In this document: piece by piece, positions 33,185 to 41,317 of the stretch
How positions within the stretch are numbered: position 1 is the stretch's first letter
How the letters are laid out: each line of letters opens with the position of its first letter
Source: DATAOG01 sp963782885
GTDB taxonomy: Bacteria > Pseudomonadota > Alphaproteobacteria > Geminicoccales > Geminicoccaceae
Direction: 5' to 3'
NCBI GenBank assembly: GCA_963782885.1
Contig: CAWALL010000006.1
Location: forward strand, 124,001-188,000
DNA: 64,000 nt
The notes under the pieces: model-generated
What the model was told of the DNA's origin: nothing
Databases searched by the model: none
Seen by the model: the letters and a program-made list of their open reading frames with translations, nothing else
Made by a program: the position numbers and the translations under genes

Positions 33185-33988
33185 ATGGGTCTTTCGACCC
33201 TCCTGGGCGGCAAGGCTCGCGGCTTTTTCATCCCCCATCGCTATGCCGACCGGGTCCGGGCCTGCCCCTACCCGGCCCTGGAGCCGACCTTCGCCGCGGC
33301 CTGGCCGGCATGCGAGCAGGTCCTGGCCGAGATCGAGGCGATCGCGCCGGCGCTGCGCCGGCTCAGCGGGCCGCCGCCGGCACCCCGCTTCGATCAGGAC
33401 TGGTTCCCGACGCTCGACGCGGCGGCCGCCTGCGCCCTGGTCGCGCTCGCCCGGCCGCGCCGGATCGTCGAGGTCGGCTCCGGCCATTCGACCCGTTTTC
33501 TCGCCCGCGCGGCCGCCGATCAGGGCCTCGGCAGCGAGCTGCTGTGCATCGACCCGGCGCCGCGGGCAACCCTCCGTGGCCTTCCGGTGTGCTGGCTCGA
33601 GAGCACGCTGCAGGAAGCCCCGCCCGCCTGCTTTTCCGATCTCGCCGCGGGCGATCTGCTGGTCGTCGACTCGAGCCACATCCTGATGCCCGGCACCGAC
33701 GTCGACTGGCTGCTGAACCGTATCCTGCCGATCCTCGCGCCGGGGGTCCTGGTCCACGTCCACGACGTCTTCCTACCTGACCCCTACCCCGAGGCCTGGG
33801 CCTGGCGCGGGTACAACGAGCAGCAGGCGATCGCAGCCCTGCTCCAGGGCGGCGGCTACGGCATCCGCTTTGCCAGTCATTACGTCGGCAGCCGCCGGCC
33901 CGAGCGCCTCGGCGCGGGTGTCCTCGCCGAGTTGCCGCAGGGCGGCGCCGGCCTCGCCAGCAGCCTCTGGCTCGAGAAGCGCTTCTGA
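33185..33988 (+). CDS. Class I SAM-dependent methyltransferase
   Basis: A 267-residue methyltransferase of the Methyltransf_24 or macrocin-O-methyltransferase-like kind. It has an N-terminal helical extension, then RRIVEVGSGHSTRFLARAA (SAM loop), LLCIDPAPRATL, LLVVDSSHILMPGTDVDW and LVHVHDVFLPDPYPE, where the Asp/His cluster could bind metal. The ATG at 33185 is the first good start, though the ribosome-binding site is weak. It may modify a sugar of the adjoining glycan genes. Confidence 0.8.
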   Translation: MGLSTLLGGKARGFFIPHRYADRVRACPYPALEPTFAAAWPACEQVLAEIEAIAPALRRLSGPPPAPRFDQDWFPTLDAAAACALVALARPRRIVEVGSGHSTRFLARAAADQGLGSELLCIDPAPRATLRGLPVCWLESTLQEAPPACFSDLAAGDLLVVDSSHILMPGTDVDWLLNRILPILAPGVLVHVHDVFLPDPYPEAWAWRGYNEQQAIAALLQGGGYGIRFASHYVGSRRPERLGAGVLAELPQGGAGLASSLWLEKRF

Positions 33989-34006
33989 GCGGCGCGCCCG
34001 CCGGGC

Positions 34007-34906
34007 TCAGGCGGCCAGCGGCGCGGCGCGCGCGGCCAGCTCCAGGGCGTCGTGGCGGATGTGGTTCTGGCGCATCTCGTCGCGCAGCATGGCCTCGGTC
34101 ACGATCCCCTGCTCGAGGCATTCGTGCAGCAGCCCGAAGAAGAACTGCTCCTGCCGCGGGTCCGGATGGCGCGTGTACTCGGTCGGAGGACCGCCGCCCG
34201 TCAGCTTCTTCAGCGGGTTGATCCAGGTCTTCGGCTTCAGCGGCTTGAAAGCCTTGTTCGGCGGCGTGAAGTCGACCGGCAGGCCGGTCTTCCAGGGCTG
34301 CGTCTGGCGCTTGGTGTTGTGCAAGAGCTTGGTGCCCGGCGTCAGGTGATCGAAGTCGTTCCACTCCGGCTCGAACAGGCCGATCGTGTCGCGCGGCTCG
34401 AGCTTGAGCGTGATCCAGTCGGCATAGTCGCGCTCGCCCGCGAACAGCAGGCCGAAATCGTGTTCGGCGCGCCAGTGCCGGAGCCGCGCGCAGTCCAGCA
34501 GCATCACGCTGGTCGCGAGCCCGCCCTCAGCCCCCTTGGTGCCCGAGCGCGGCCGGCACATGATCGCGTGGCCCTCCATGTCGCGCTCCAGCAGTTCGGC
34601 CACGTCGCCGACCGCGAACACGTCGGGATCGACCACCAGCGCGCGGCCCTGGTAGCCCATCGCTTCCGGCGGCAGGAAGCGGAGCGGCGTGAACGACTGC
34701 AGGTCCTCCGTCCGCCAGACCGCCTGGCGGCCGTCGCGCAAAAATTTCTGACCTTCGCGGGCCCAGAGGAACGGGTGGTCCTTGGTGTGAAGGATCTCGA
34801 CCGCGAACTTGTCGGCATTCTGGGAGTTGCGCCGGAACGAATACTGCGAGACCAGGGCGCCGACGTATTGCTTGTGATTGGTGTGGATGAACACCCGAGG
34901 CGTCAC
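34007..34906 (-). CDS. GT8-like glycosyltransferase
   Basis: A 299-residue protein. The N-terminus RVFIHTNHKQYVGALVSQYS and the central GRALVVDPDVFAVGDVAELL contain the strand order and DxD-like DPD motif of GT-A family 8 proteins. LLHNTKRQTQPWKTGLP resembles the C-terminal HxxGxxKPW region that binds donor phosphate. Start is GTG 34906 with GGAGG upstream. It converges on the methyltransferase at 33185-33988 and is divergent from the oxygenase gene at 35289. Assignment rests on motifs, so a related nucleotide-sugar enzyme cannot be excluded. Confidence 0.65.
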   Translation of the reverse strand: MTPRVFIHTNHKQYVGALVSQYSFRRNSQNADKFAVEILHTKDHPFLWAREGQKFLRDGRQAVWRTEDLQSFTPLRFLPPEAMGYQGRALVVDPDVFAVGDVAELLERDMEGHAIMCRPRSGTKGAEGGLATSVMLLDCARLRHWRAEHDFGLLFAGERDYADWITLKLEPRDTIGLFEPEWNDFDHLTPGTKLLHNTKRQTQPWKTGLPVDFTPPNKAFKPLKPKTWINPLKKLTGGGPPTEYTRHPDPRQEQFFFGLLHECLEQGIVTEAMLRDEMRQNHIRHDALELAARAAPLAA

Positions 34907-35288
34907 GCGCGGTCCTCCGAAAAGTGCATGCTGGCGGTGCTTATCAAACCCCAGTCCCGATCACAAGGTGCCAGCGCTCTCGAGCGTGAACCTCGGCCCG
35001 CCCCGCAGTCGGGCTCGCCGGTTCGGCCACAGCGTCGAAGATTCCGCCCGGCCGCCGGTCCGGGACTGGTGACTGTGGCCACGCGTCGCGGCGCACGACT
35101 GGGCGCCGCGACCCGCGACCAATGCTGCAATGCCATCTCGAAGCTTGCGACTTTCGGTGGAATATGCCAGACGATGAGCCACTCCGTCGCCAGCCGGCTA
35201 CCCTGGCCTTTGCGCTCGTCGCGAGACGATGCGCCGACCGCCGATCCTGAGACAGCATGCGACCAGCGCAGCGAGCGAGACCTGCAGC
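34907..35288. other. Divergent intergenic region
   Basis: 382 bp between the GT8-like gene and the first oxygenase gene. No convincing coding frame was seen. It must hold both promoters, but no clear hexamers were identified. Confidence 0.4.
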
Positions 35289-36050
35289 ATGTTCTTCTCC
35301 TACGATCATTTGACCTTTCGCTATGAGCCTTTTCCGATCGGCTTGGCCAAGCCGCTCATGGCCAGCGACACCTATCGCTCGTTCGTCCAGGAATATCCGG
35401 CGCCCGACCTGTTCCAGAGCTACCGCGAACTCGGCAAGCCCGGCAACAAGTACACCTTGTCCGAGAGGGAGAATCCGCGCGCGTTTCGGGATTTCATCCG
35501 GTCGAATCCGCTGTGGCGGGAGTTCAACACCTGGATCGAAAGCGACGAGTTCATCTATGGCGTGTTCGACCTCTTGCGCCAGCACTACATCGATTTGGGC
35601 TATCGAAGTCAGTCACGGATGCGGCGGTTCAAAAAGGCGGTCAAGGCGCTCAGCCGCGGCTCGCTGCCCGGCGACCTGCAGGGATTCCGCGCCCGCTTCG
35701 AGTTCTCGGCGCTGCCGGCTGACGGCGGCGCGGTGGTGCCGCACACCGACGCGCCGCGCAAGATCGTGACCTTCGTCGTGTCGATCCTCGGTGACGACGA
35801 GTGGAATCCAGCCTTCGGCGGCGGCACCGACGTCAACCGGCCGATCGATCCCCGTTTGTCCTACAACGAAGTCAACCGCTTGGCTGAGTTTGCCGACATG
35901 GCGGTCCTGCACACCTACGAATTCACTCCGAATCAGGCCGTGATCTTCGTCAAGACCTTCAACTCATGGCATTCCGTGCGGCCGATGACCGGACAGGGCT
36001 CGAACGCGCTGCGCCGGACCTTGACGATCAACATCGAAAAAAGCAGCTAG
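35289..36050 (+). CDS. 2OG-Fe(II) oxygenase, copy 1
   Basis: A 253-residue protein. The iron ligands are visible as His152 and Asp154 in VVPHTDAPRKIV and His228 in FNSWHSVRPM. The 2-oxoglutarate-binding Arg follows in ALRRTLTINIE. The double-stranded beta-helix starts near residue 135 (FRARFEFSALPADGG). The N-terminal 130 residues are helical and presumably bind the substrate. It is a prolyl-4-hydroxylase-like enzyme that would hydroxylate a protein side chain, lipid or sugar. A paralogue lies at 37749-38501 with the same motifs and length. The ATG at 35289 matches the start of that paralogue. Confidence 0.85.
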   Translation: MFFSYDHLTFRYEPFPIGLAKPLMASDTYRSFVQEYPAPDLFQSYRELGKPGNKYTLSERENPRAFRDFIRSNPLWREFNTWIESDEFIYGVFDLLRQHYIDLGYRSQSRMRRFKKAVKALSRGSLPGDLQGFRARFEFSALPADGGAVVPHTDAPRKIVTFVVSILGDDEWNPAFGGGTDVNRPIDPRLSYNEVNRLAEFADMAVLHTYEFTPNQAVIFVKTFNSWHSVRPMTGQGSNALRRTLTINIEKSS

Positions 36051-36158
36051 CGGATGCCAACAGCCGATTTCAGCGATCGGGCGGTCCGCGCCGCAGGCAG
36101 CGGGGCTCCGGCCTCGGCCGTCTGTCTGCGCCGGTGCCCTGCTCCCTGATCCCGACCG

Positions 36159-36914
36159 ATGCGGACCCTTTTGATCCTCGGCTCGAAGCCGGCTCCGGTC
36201 CTGCCCCCGGCCTCGAGCGTCGATGCGCTGGCCTGCGCCAACGCCTCGGGGCGCTCGGCCGCGAGCCTCGGGCTGCCGGACCCGGCCTTCACGGTCATGA
36301 CCTCGGTCCTGACCTCGGGGCACAAGCCGGCCAACGATCTCGCGCTGGAGGCTCTGCGCGGGCTGCGCACGGGCAAGCTCTACCTCTATCCGCGACCGAC
36401 CGCGCGCGGCTTCCTGCTCAGGCGGCTCGTGCGCGAGATCAGGAATCTCAAGGCCAAGCCCTGGTACATCCGGAGGACCTTGCGCCGGATCGGCTATCGA
36501 TTCGACGAGGTCCTCAGCCCGCCGCGCGAGTTCTACCATGACCTCGTGCTCGGGCTGTGCGGCCACGACCCGGCGATCCGGGCGCAGATCGAGCAGAAGC
36601 AGCCGTCGACCGGGATGATCGCGCTCGCGCTCGGGCTCGAGGGCGGCGCCTTCGACCGGGTCGTGCTCAGCGGCTTCAGCTTCGAGATCACCCACGCGTA
36701 CGCCCACAATCCGCTGATCGATCAGTTCGGCACCACCCGGAGCAAGCACGCGGACACCGACATCTCGATCCTGCGCTGTCTTGCCCGACGGCATGCGAGC
36801 CTCTATACGACCGAGCCGGCGGTGCACGAGCGCGCCGGCGTGCCGCTGCTGCCGGCCTCGGCCGCGGGCCCGGCGCGCGTGAACCCGGCTGCCGAGAGGA
36901 CCGCGATCGCATGA
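36159..36914 (+). CDS. GT29 (sialyltransferase)-like glycosyltransferase
   Basis: A 251-residue protein. LLILGSKPAPVLPP and the ALACANASG segment lead the fold. QPSTGMIALALGLE recalls sialyl motif S (PSTG), and VVLSGFSFEITHAYAHNP carries a His/Tyr-rich motif like the eukaryotic motif III. Bacterial GT29-like proteins are known in Alphaproteobacteria and transfer nonulosonic acids or KDO-like sugars. The actual donor here is not determined. Its stop overlaps the next start by 4 bp (ATGA), coupling it to a methyltransferase. Confidence 0.55.
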   Translation: MRTLLILGSKPAPVLPPASSVDALACANASGRSAASLGLPDPAFTVMTSVLTSGHKPANDLALEALRGLRTGKLYLYPRPTARGFLLRRLVREIRNLKAKPWYIRRTLRRIGYRFDEVLSPPREFYHDLVLGLCGHDPAIRAQIEQKQPSTGMIALALGLEGGAFDRVVLSGFSFEITHAYAHNPLIDQFGTTRSKHADTDISILRCLARRHASLYTTEPAVHERAGVPLLPASAAGPARVNPAAERTAIA

Positions 36915-37720
36915 CCGACCTAGGCGCAGGTCACCTGCTGCATCGGGCCTGGCGGCGCCTGTCCAACATCGCGCGCTACGGCCTCGGCCCCGCGGCCCGG
37001 GAGCGCAAGCAGGCCGACAAGGTCAGGCGGCGCAACGCCGGCTTCTTCGAAGGCGATCGCTGGCGGCACGGCGCGGCCGATTCCCGGCGCGTCTATGGTT
37101 CGTACGACGAGTACGTCCAGCATCAGGGCGCAAAACTGGACGAGATCCTGCCCCGGCTGCGCGAGACCGAGGACCAGGACTTCGCCGAGTTCAGGCGGCG
37201 CTTCGAAACCTGCCCGCAGCTGCGCGAAGCGCGCAACGTGCTCTGTCTCGGCGCCCGGATCGGCACCGAGGTCAGGGCGCTGCACGCGCTCGGCCATTTC
37301 GCGATCGGCATCGACCTCAACCCGGGCGCCGACAACCGCTACGTGTTGCCGGGCGACTTCCACGCGATCGTGTTCCCCGACGGCTCGCTCGACGCGATCT
37401 ACAGCAACGCGCTCGATCATGCCTTCGACCTGGACAAGGTGATGGCCGAGGTCAGGCGCCTGCTGCGACCGGGCGGCCTGTTCGTGGTCGACCTCCTGCA
37501 GGGGTCCGATCAAGGCTTCGTGCCGGGCGAGTACGAGGCGATGATCTGGCGCGACCGCAACGCCTTCCTGAGGCGGATCGGCGAGCTCGGCGGCTTCGCG
37601 ATGGACACGGTGCGCGAGCTCGGCCACACCCGGCGCGACCATTGGACCCAGGCCGTGTTCCGCAAGCCCGCGCGCGAGCCCGCCGTCTCCGCACGCGCGG
37701 CCGCGCGTGCGGAGACGTGA
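36911..37720 (+). CDS. SAM-dependent methyltransferase
   Basis: A 269-residue methyltransferase. ARNVLCLGARIGTEVRALH is the SAM-binding loop, AIGIDLNPGADN the second strand, and SLDAIYSNALDHAFDLDKV with LRPGGLFVVDLL complete a class I fold. The N-terminal 100 residues are basic and helical. Its start overlaps the GT29-like gene. The last codons (AVSARAAARAET) are encoded by a perfect 34-bp palindrome that ends at the stop codon. It probably methylates the glycan made by its neighbour. Confidence 0.82.
   Translation: MTDLGAGHLLHRAWRRLSNIARYGLGPAARERKQADKVRRRNAGFFEGDRWRHGAADSRRVYGSYDEYVQHQGAKLDEILPRLRETEDQDFAEFRRRFETCPQLREARNVLCLGARIGTEVRALHALGHFAIGIDLNPGADNRYVLPGDFHAIVFPDGSLDAIYSNALDHAFDLDKVMAEVRRLLRPGGLFVVDLLQGSDQGFVPGEYEAMIWRDRNAFLRRIGELGGFAMDTVRELGHTRRDHWTQAVFRKPAREPAVSARAAARAET
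37684..37717. repeat. Perfect 34-bp palindrome at the end of a methyltransferase gene
   Basis: Bases 37684-37700 (starting CGTCTCCGCACG) are the exact reverse complement of 37701-37717, with no spacer. The TGA stop follows at 37718. It could form a cruciform or, in RNA, a very stable stem. There is no T tract, so a simple terminator is not certain. The next gene starts 31 bp downstream. Confidence 0.9.
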
Positions 37721-37748
37721 GCGCGGCGACGACCAGCGGTTGGCATCG

Positions 37749-38501
37749 ATGTTCAACTATGATCACCTGCAGTTCCGGTACGAGCCGTTCCCGATCGGCC
37801 TCGCCAAGCCGCTGATCGATGCCGGCGGCTACCGCGACATGCTCGGCGCCTATCCGGACAAGGAGCTGTTCGCTTACCTGCCCGAGCTCGGCCACAAGTA
37901 TTCGCTGTCCGAGAAGAACAACCCGAAGGGCTACCAGGAGCTGATCCGAACCCGGCCGGTCTGGCGCGAACTTCATCGCTGGCTCAAGAGCGAGGGGTTC
38001 ATCGCCGGCGTGCTGCGGGCACTGCGCGAGCGCCACATCGACCTCGGCTACCGCAAGCTGCCGACGCCGGCCGGGCGGTTCGCCAAGCTCACCAAGAACC
38101 TGATCCGGGGGCGTCTCGACCCGGGCAGGCCGCCGCTCGCCGCCCGCTTCGAGTTCTCGATGCTGCCGGCCGCGGGCGGCCACATCGTCCCGCACACCGA
38201 CGCGCCCGGCAAGATCATCACGCTCGTGGTCTCGATGGTGGACGAGGGCGAATGGGACCCGGCATTCGGCGGCGGCACCGACGTCAACCGCCCCCTGGAC
38301 CCGGCGCTCGCTTACAACGAGCTCAATCGCCAGGCCGGGTTCGAGGACATGGAGGTGGTCGACAGCTTCGCGTTCACGCCCAACCAGGCGGTCGTGTTCG
38401 TCAAGACCTTCAATTCCTGGCACTCGGTGCGGCCGATGACCGGCAACGGCTCGGCGGCGATGCGCAAGACGCTGACCATCAACATCGAGGCCGGGGCATG
38501 A
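37749..38501 (+). CDS. 2OG-Fe(II) oxygenase, copy 2
   Basis: A 250-residue paralogue of the enzyme at 35289. Iron ligands are His149 and Asp151 in IVPHTDAPGKII and His225 in FNSWHSVRPM; the 2-oxoglutarate Arg is in MRKTLTINIE. The segments YDHL-FRYEPFPIGLAKPL, EFS-LPA-GG, AFGGGTDVNRP and FTPNQAV-FVKTFNSWHSVRP are shared with copy 1, so duplication is certain. The stop overlaps the next methyltransferase start by 4 bp (ATGA). Divergence in the N-terminal helical half suggests the two copies act on different acceptors. Confidence 0.85.
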   Translation: MFNYDHLQFRYEPFPIGLAKPLIDAGGYRDMLGAYPDKELFAYLPELGHKYSLSEKNNPKGYQELIRTRPVWRELHRWLKSEGFIAGVLRALRERHIDLGYRKLPTPAGRFAKLTKNLIRGRLDPGRPPLAARFEFSMLPAAGGHIVPHTDAPGKIITLVVSMVDEGEWDPAFGGGTDVNRPLDPALAYNELNRQAGFEDMEVVDSFAFTPNQAVVFVKTFNSWHSVRPMTGNGSAAMRKTLTINIEAGA

Positions 38502-39487
38502 GCGGGGCCGAGGCCGCGCTGCGCACCGCCGCTCCGGCCGGCAGCCGCCCGACCCCGTTCGTGACGCTCGCCGGCAGCGAGCTCGGGATCGGAGCCGACG
38601 ACGTCGCGCGCCTGTTCGAGCCGTTCGTGCTGCAAGGGGCCGCGGGCGCTCCCGAGGCCTGGGCCCGGGAGGTCGCGCGCCGCAAGCGCAAGCTCGTCAA
38701 GGCCACGGCCCGCCGCCTGGCGTTCGGCTGGCTGCCCGCGATGCAGCGGCGCGAGCCGACCGTCCTCAAGGAGTACAACAAGGCCTGGCAGGCGATCGAC
38801 TACGCGACCTACAGCCTCGAGGCGCCGCCGACCGGGCACACGCCCTGGGAATGGCGCGGTGCCCGCATGCTCGCCAGCGACGTCGGCGCCACCCGCTTCC
38901 GGCAGCTGCTGCTGATCCGCGTCCTCGAGCGTCTGCGGCCGCGGCGCGTGCTCGAGGTCGGCTGCGGCAACGGCATCAACCTGATCCTGCTCGCCGGCCG
39001 GTTGCCCGAGATCTCGTTTACCGGCATCGAGCTGACCGCGGCCGGCCATCAGGCCGCCCGCAGACTGCAGGAGCGGAGCGAGCTGCCGCCGGCGATGCGG
39101 GCGTTCGCGCCGCTGCCGCTCCTCGACCCGGCCGCGTTTCGCGGGATCGGCTTCCGGCAGGGCAACGCCACCGGCCTGCCGTTCGCGGACGGCGAGTTCG
39201 ATCTGGTGATCACGGTCCTCTCGCTCGAGCAGATGGAGCGGGTGCGCCAGCAGGCGCTTGGCGAGATCGCCCGCGTCACGCGCCGCCACACCCTGATGAT
39301 CGAGCCATTCCGCGACGTCAACGGGGGCTTCTGGCCGCGGCTCAACGTGCTCCGCCGCAACTACTTCCAGGGCCGGATCGCGGACCTGTGCGACCATCGG
39401 CTGGAGCCGGTGCTCGCGCTCGACGATTACCCGCAGGAGGTGTTCCTGAAGACCTGCGCGGTGCTCTCGGAACGCCGCCCGCTCTGA
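38498..39487 (+). CDS. SAM-dependent methyltransferase (class I)
   Basis: A 329-residue methyltransferase. RRVLEVGCGNGINLILLAGR is the SAM loop, FTGIELTAAGHQAA the second strand, GNATGLPFADGEFDLVITVL the motif with the acidic acceptor-side residues, and TRRHTLMIEPF follows. It has a 130-residue N-terminal extension of unknown role. It is translationally coupled to the second 2OG oxygenase, which suggests that the two modify the same molecule. The ABC exporter gene converges 25 bp downstream. Confidence 0.85.
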   Translation: MSGAEAALRTAAPAGSRPTPFVTLAGSELGIGADDVARLFEPFVLQGAAGAPEAWAREVARRKRKLVKATARRLAFGWLPAMQRREPTVLKEYNKAWQAIDYATYSLEAPPTGHTPWEWRGARMLASDVGATRFRQLLLIRVLERLRPRRVLEVGCGNGINLILLAGRLPEISFTGIELTAAGHQAARRLQERSELPPAMRAFAPLPLLDPAAFRGIGFRQGNATGLPFADGEFDLVITVLSLEQMERVRQQALGEIARVTRRHTLMIEPFRDVNGGFWPRLNVLRRNYFQGRIADLCDHRLEPVLALDDYPQEVFLKTCAVLSERRPL

Positions 39488-39512
39488 GCCGCCCGCGGCC
39501 GCCGGCCGTCGT

Positions 39513-41231
39513 TCAGCCGACGGCAGAGCGGGGTGCGGTCTCGGCGACCAGCCGCACGCCATCCGGCGCGACCTCGTACAGCCGGTCGGCGACCTCGACC
39601 CAGGCCGGGCGATGGGTGATCGCGAGAATCGTGAAGCTGCCGTCCAGCGCCCGGACGTTGGCGCAGATCTCGGCCTCGGTCGCCGGGTCGAGGGCGCTGG
39701 TGACCTCGTCGAGGATCAGGAGCTTGGGCCTGAACAGCAGCGCGCGGGCGAGCGCGATCCGCTGGCGCTGACCGCCCGAGAGCTGCAGCCCCCGCTCGCC
39801 GACCGTGGTCATCAGGCCCTCGGGCAGCGATGCGACGAACGGCCAGGCTCCTGCGGTCTGGAGCGCGTCGATCGCCTGTGCGGTCGTGATCCCGGGATCG
39901 CCGAGCGCCAAATTCGCGAACACCGTGTCGTGCAGCAGGATCAGCTCCTGCGGCACGTAGCCGATCATGCCGCGCCAGGCGAGCAGATCGAGCTCGGGGA
40001 GCGGCACGCCATCGATCACGATCCGGCCCCGGTGCGGCGCGTACAGGCCGAGCAGCAGGTCGACGATCGTGGTCTTGCCGACGCCCGAGGGGCCCATGAG
40101 CACGGTCAGCCGGTCGGCCGGGACAGTCATCGAGACGTCATCGAGCACCAGCCGCTCGCCGAAGCCGAAGGACACGCCCTCCAGCGCCAGACCGCGGTTC
40201 AGGGTCGGCGTCCGCCGGCCGACGAACAACTCCCGCTCGGCCTGAGCCTCGGCGATCATCTGGTGCACCGCCCGATGCGAGGCTTCCAGAATCACCGCGC
40301 TCTGCAGCTGGCGCTGAACCCGGCCGAGCGCGGCCACCGTCCGGTACAGCAGCAAGGCCGTGACGATCAGCTCGGGCGTCGGCATCGACAGGTGTGCCTG
40401 CGCGACATAGATGCCGGCGACCGCGAACAGCACGAAGATCGGCTCGCGCAGCTCGTTCATCAGGTTCTCGGCCACCGCCTGCCGGCGCAAGGCCCGGCGC
40501 AGGCTCTGCGCCCGCTGCTCGAGCAGCTGCAGAAAGTGGGCCTGGCGCGCCATCGACTTGAGCGGCTTGATCCCGATCAGGGTGTCGCTCAGCAGGGTCA
40601 CGAAAGCCTGGGTGCTCGCCTGCTGGCGGCGCCCCGCCTTCTTCGCGATCCGCACCAGGGGGCCGAGGATGAACAGGATCACGACGCCGATGCCGATCCC
40701 GACCAGCGCCAGGCGCCAGGAGATCAGCAACGCCAGGATGACGCTGACCGCGGTCTCGAGCAGCGAGGCCACGCACATGGTCGCCAGCATGTAGGCGCGG
40801 CCGGCGCGGGTCGCATCCTGGCTCATCGCGTTGGCGAACCGGCCGACTGGCTGGCGGGTGAAGTAGGACCACTTCACCTCGAGCAGGCTCTGCACGACCG
40901 TGGTCCTAAGGTTGGTCGCCACCTCCGCGACCGCATAGCCGACCCGGACCATCGCGAGCACGACCAGCGCCGCCTTGCCGACCACGCCGATCACCACCGC
41001 CAGCAGCAGAGCCTCGAGCGATGGCTGCAGGCCAATCGCGCCCATGGCGCCATAGACGAGCTGGTGGACCAGCGTCGACTGACCGCCACTGTCGTTCATC
41101 AGCAGGGTCAGCGCCGGCAACAGACTGGCGAGACCGAAGCCCTCGACCAGGTTGGCGAGCAGCAGGCCGATCGTCACGGTCCACTTGGACCAGCCCGGCA
41201 CGCTCATGAAGACGCTGAGGATTCGACGCAT
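39513..41231 (-). CDS. ABC exporter, fused permease and ATPase
   Basis: A 572-residue half-transporter. The membrane domain covers about residues 15-310. The ATPase has Walker A GPSGVGKTTIVDLL, signature LSGGQRQRIALARAL, Walker B LLILDEVTSALD and the switch His in AITHRPAWVE. ATG 41231 is chosen over a TTG nine bases upstream. It is on the same strand as lptF-lptG, 86 bp downstream of lptG, and faces the oxygenase/methyltransferase genes. Likely substrate: a glycolipid or lipid-linked oligosaccharide from the neighbouring genes. It is a different protein from the exporter at 16965-18836. Confidence 0.88.
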   Translation of the reverse strand: MRRILSVFMSVPGWSKWTVTIGLLLANLVEGFGLASLLPALTLLMNDSGGQSTLVHQLVYGAMGAIGLQPSLEALLLAVVIGVVGKAALVVLAMVRVGYAVAEVATNLRTTVVQSLLEVKWSYFTRQPVGRFANAMSQDATRAGRAYMLATMCVASLLETAVSVILALLISWRLALVGIGIGVVILFILGPLVRIAKKAGRRQQASTQAFVTLLSDTLIGIKPLKSMARQAHFLQLLEQRAQSLRRALRRQAVAENLMNELREPIFVLFAVAGIYVAQAHLSMPTPELIVTALLLYRTVAALGRVQRQLQSAVILEASHRAVHQMIAEAQAERELFVGRRTPTLNRGLALEGVSFGFGERLVLDDVSMTVPADRLTVLMGPSGVGKTTIVDLLLGLYAPHRGRIVIDGVPLPELDLLAWRGMIGYVPQELILLHDTVFANLALGDPGITTAQAIDALQTAGAWPFVASLPEGLMTTVGERGLQLSGGQRQRIALARALLFRPKLLILDEVTSALDPATEAEICANVRALDGSFTILAITHRPAWVEVADRLYEVAPDGVRLVAETAPRSAVG

Positions 41232-41317
41232 CGCGCTCAACTACGGAACGTGGCGGGCGGCCGGACCGGTGACCGGCGTCCGGGGCACCACCGCTTGCCT
41301 GGGCCGCACGCGCGCGC

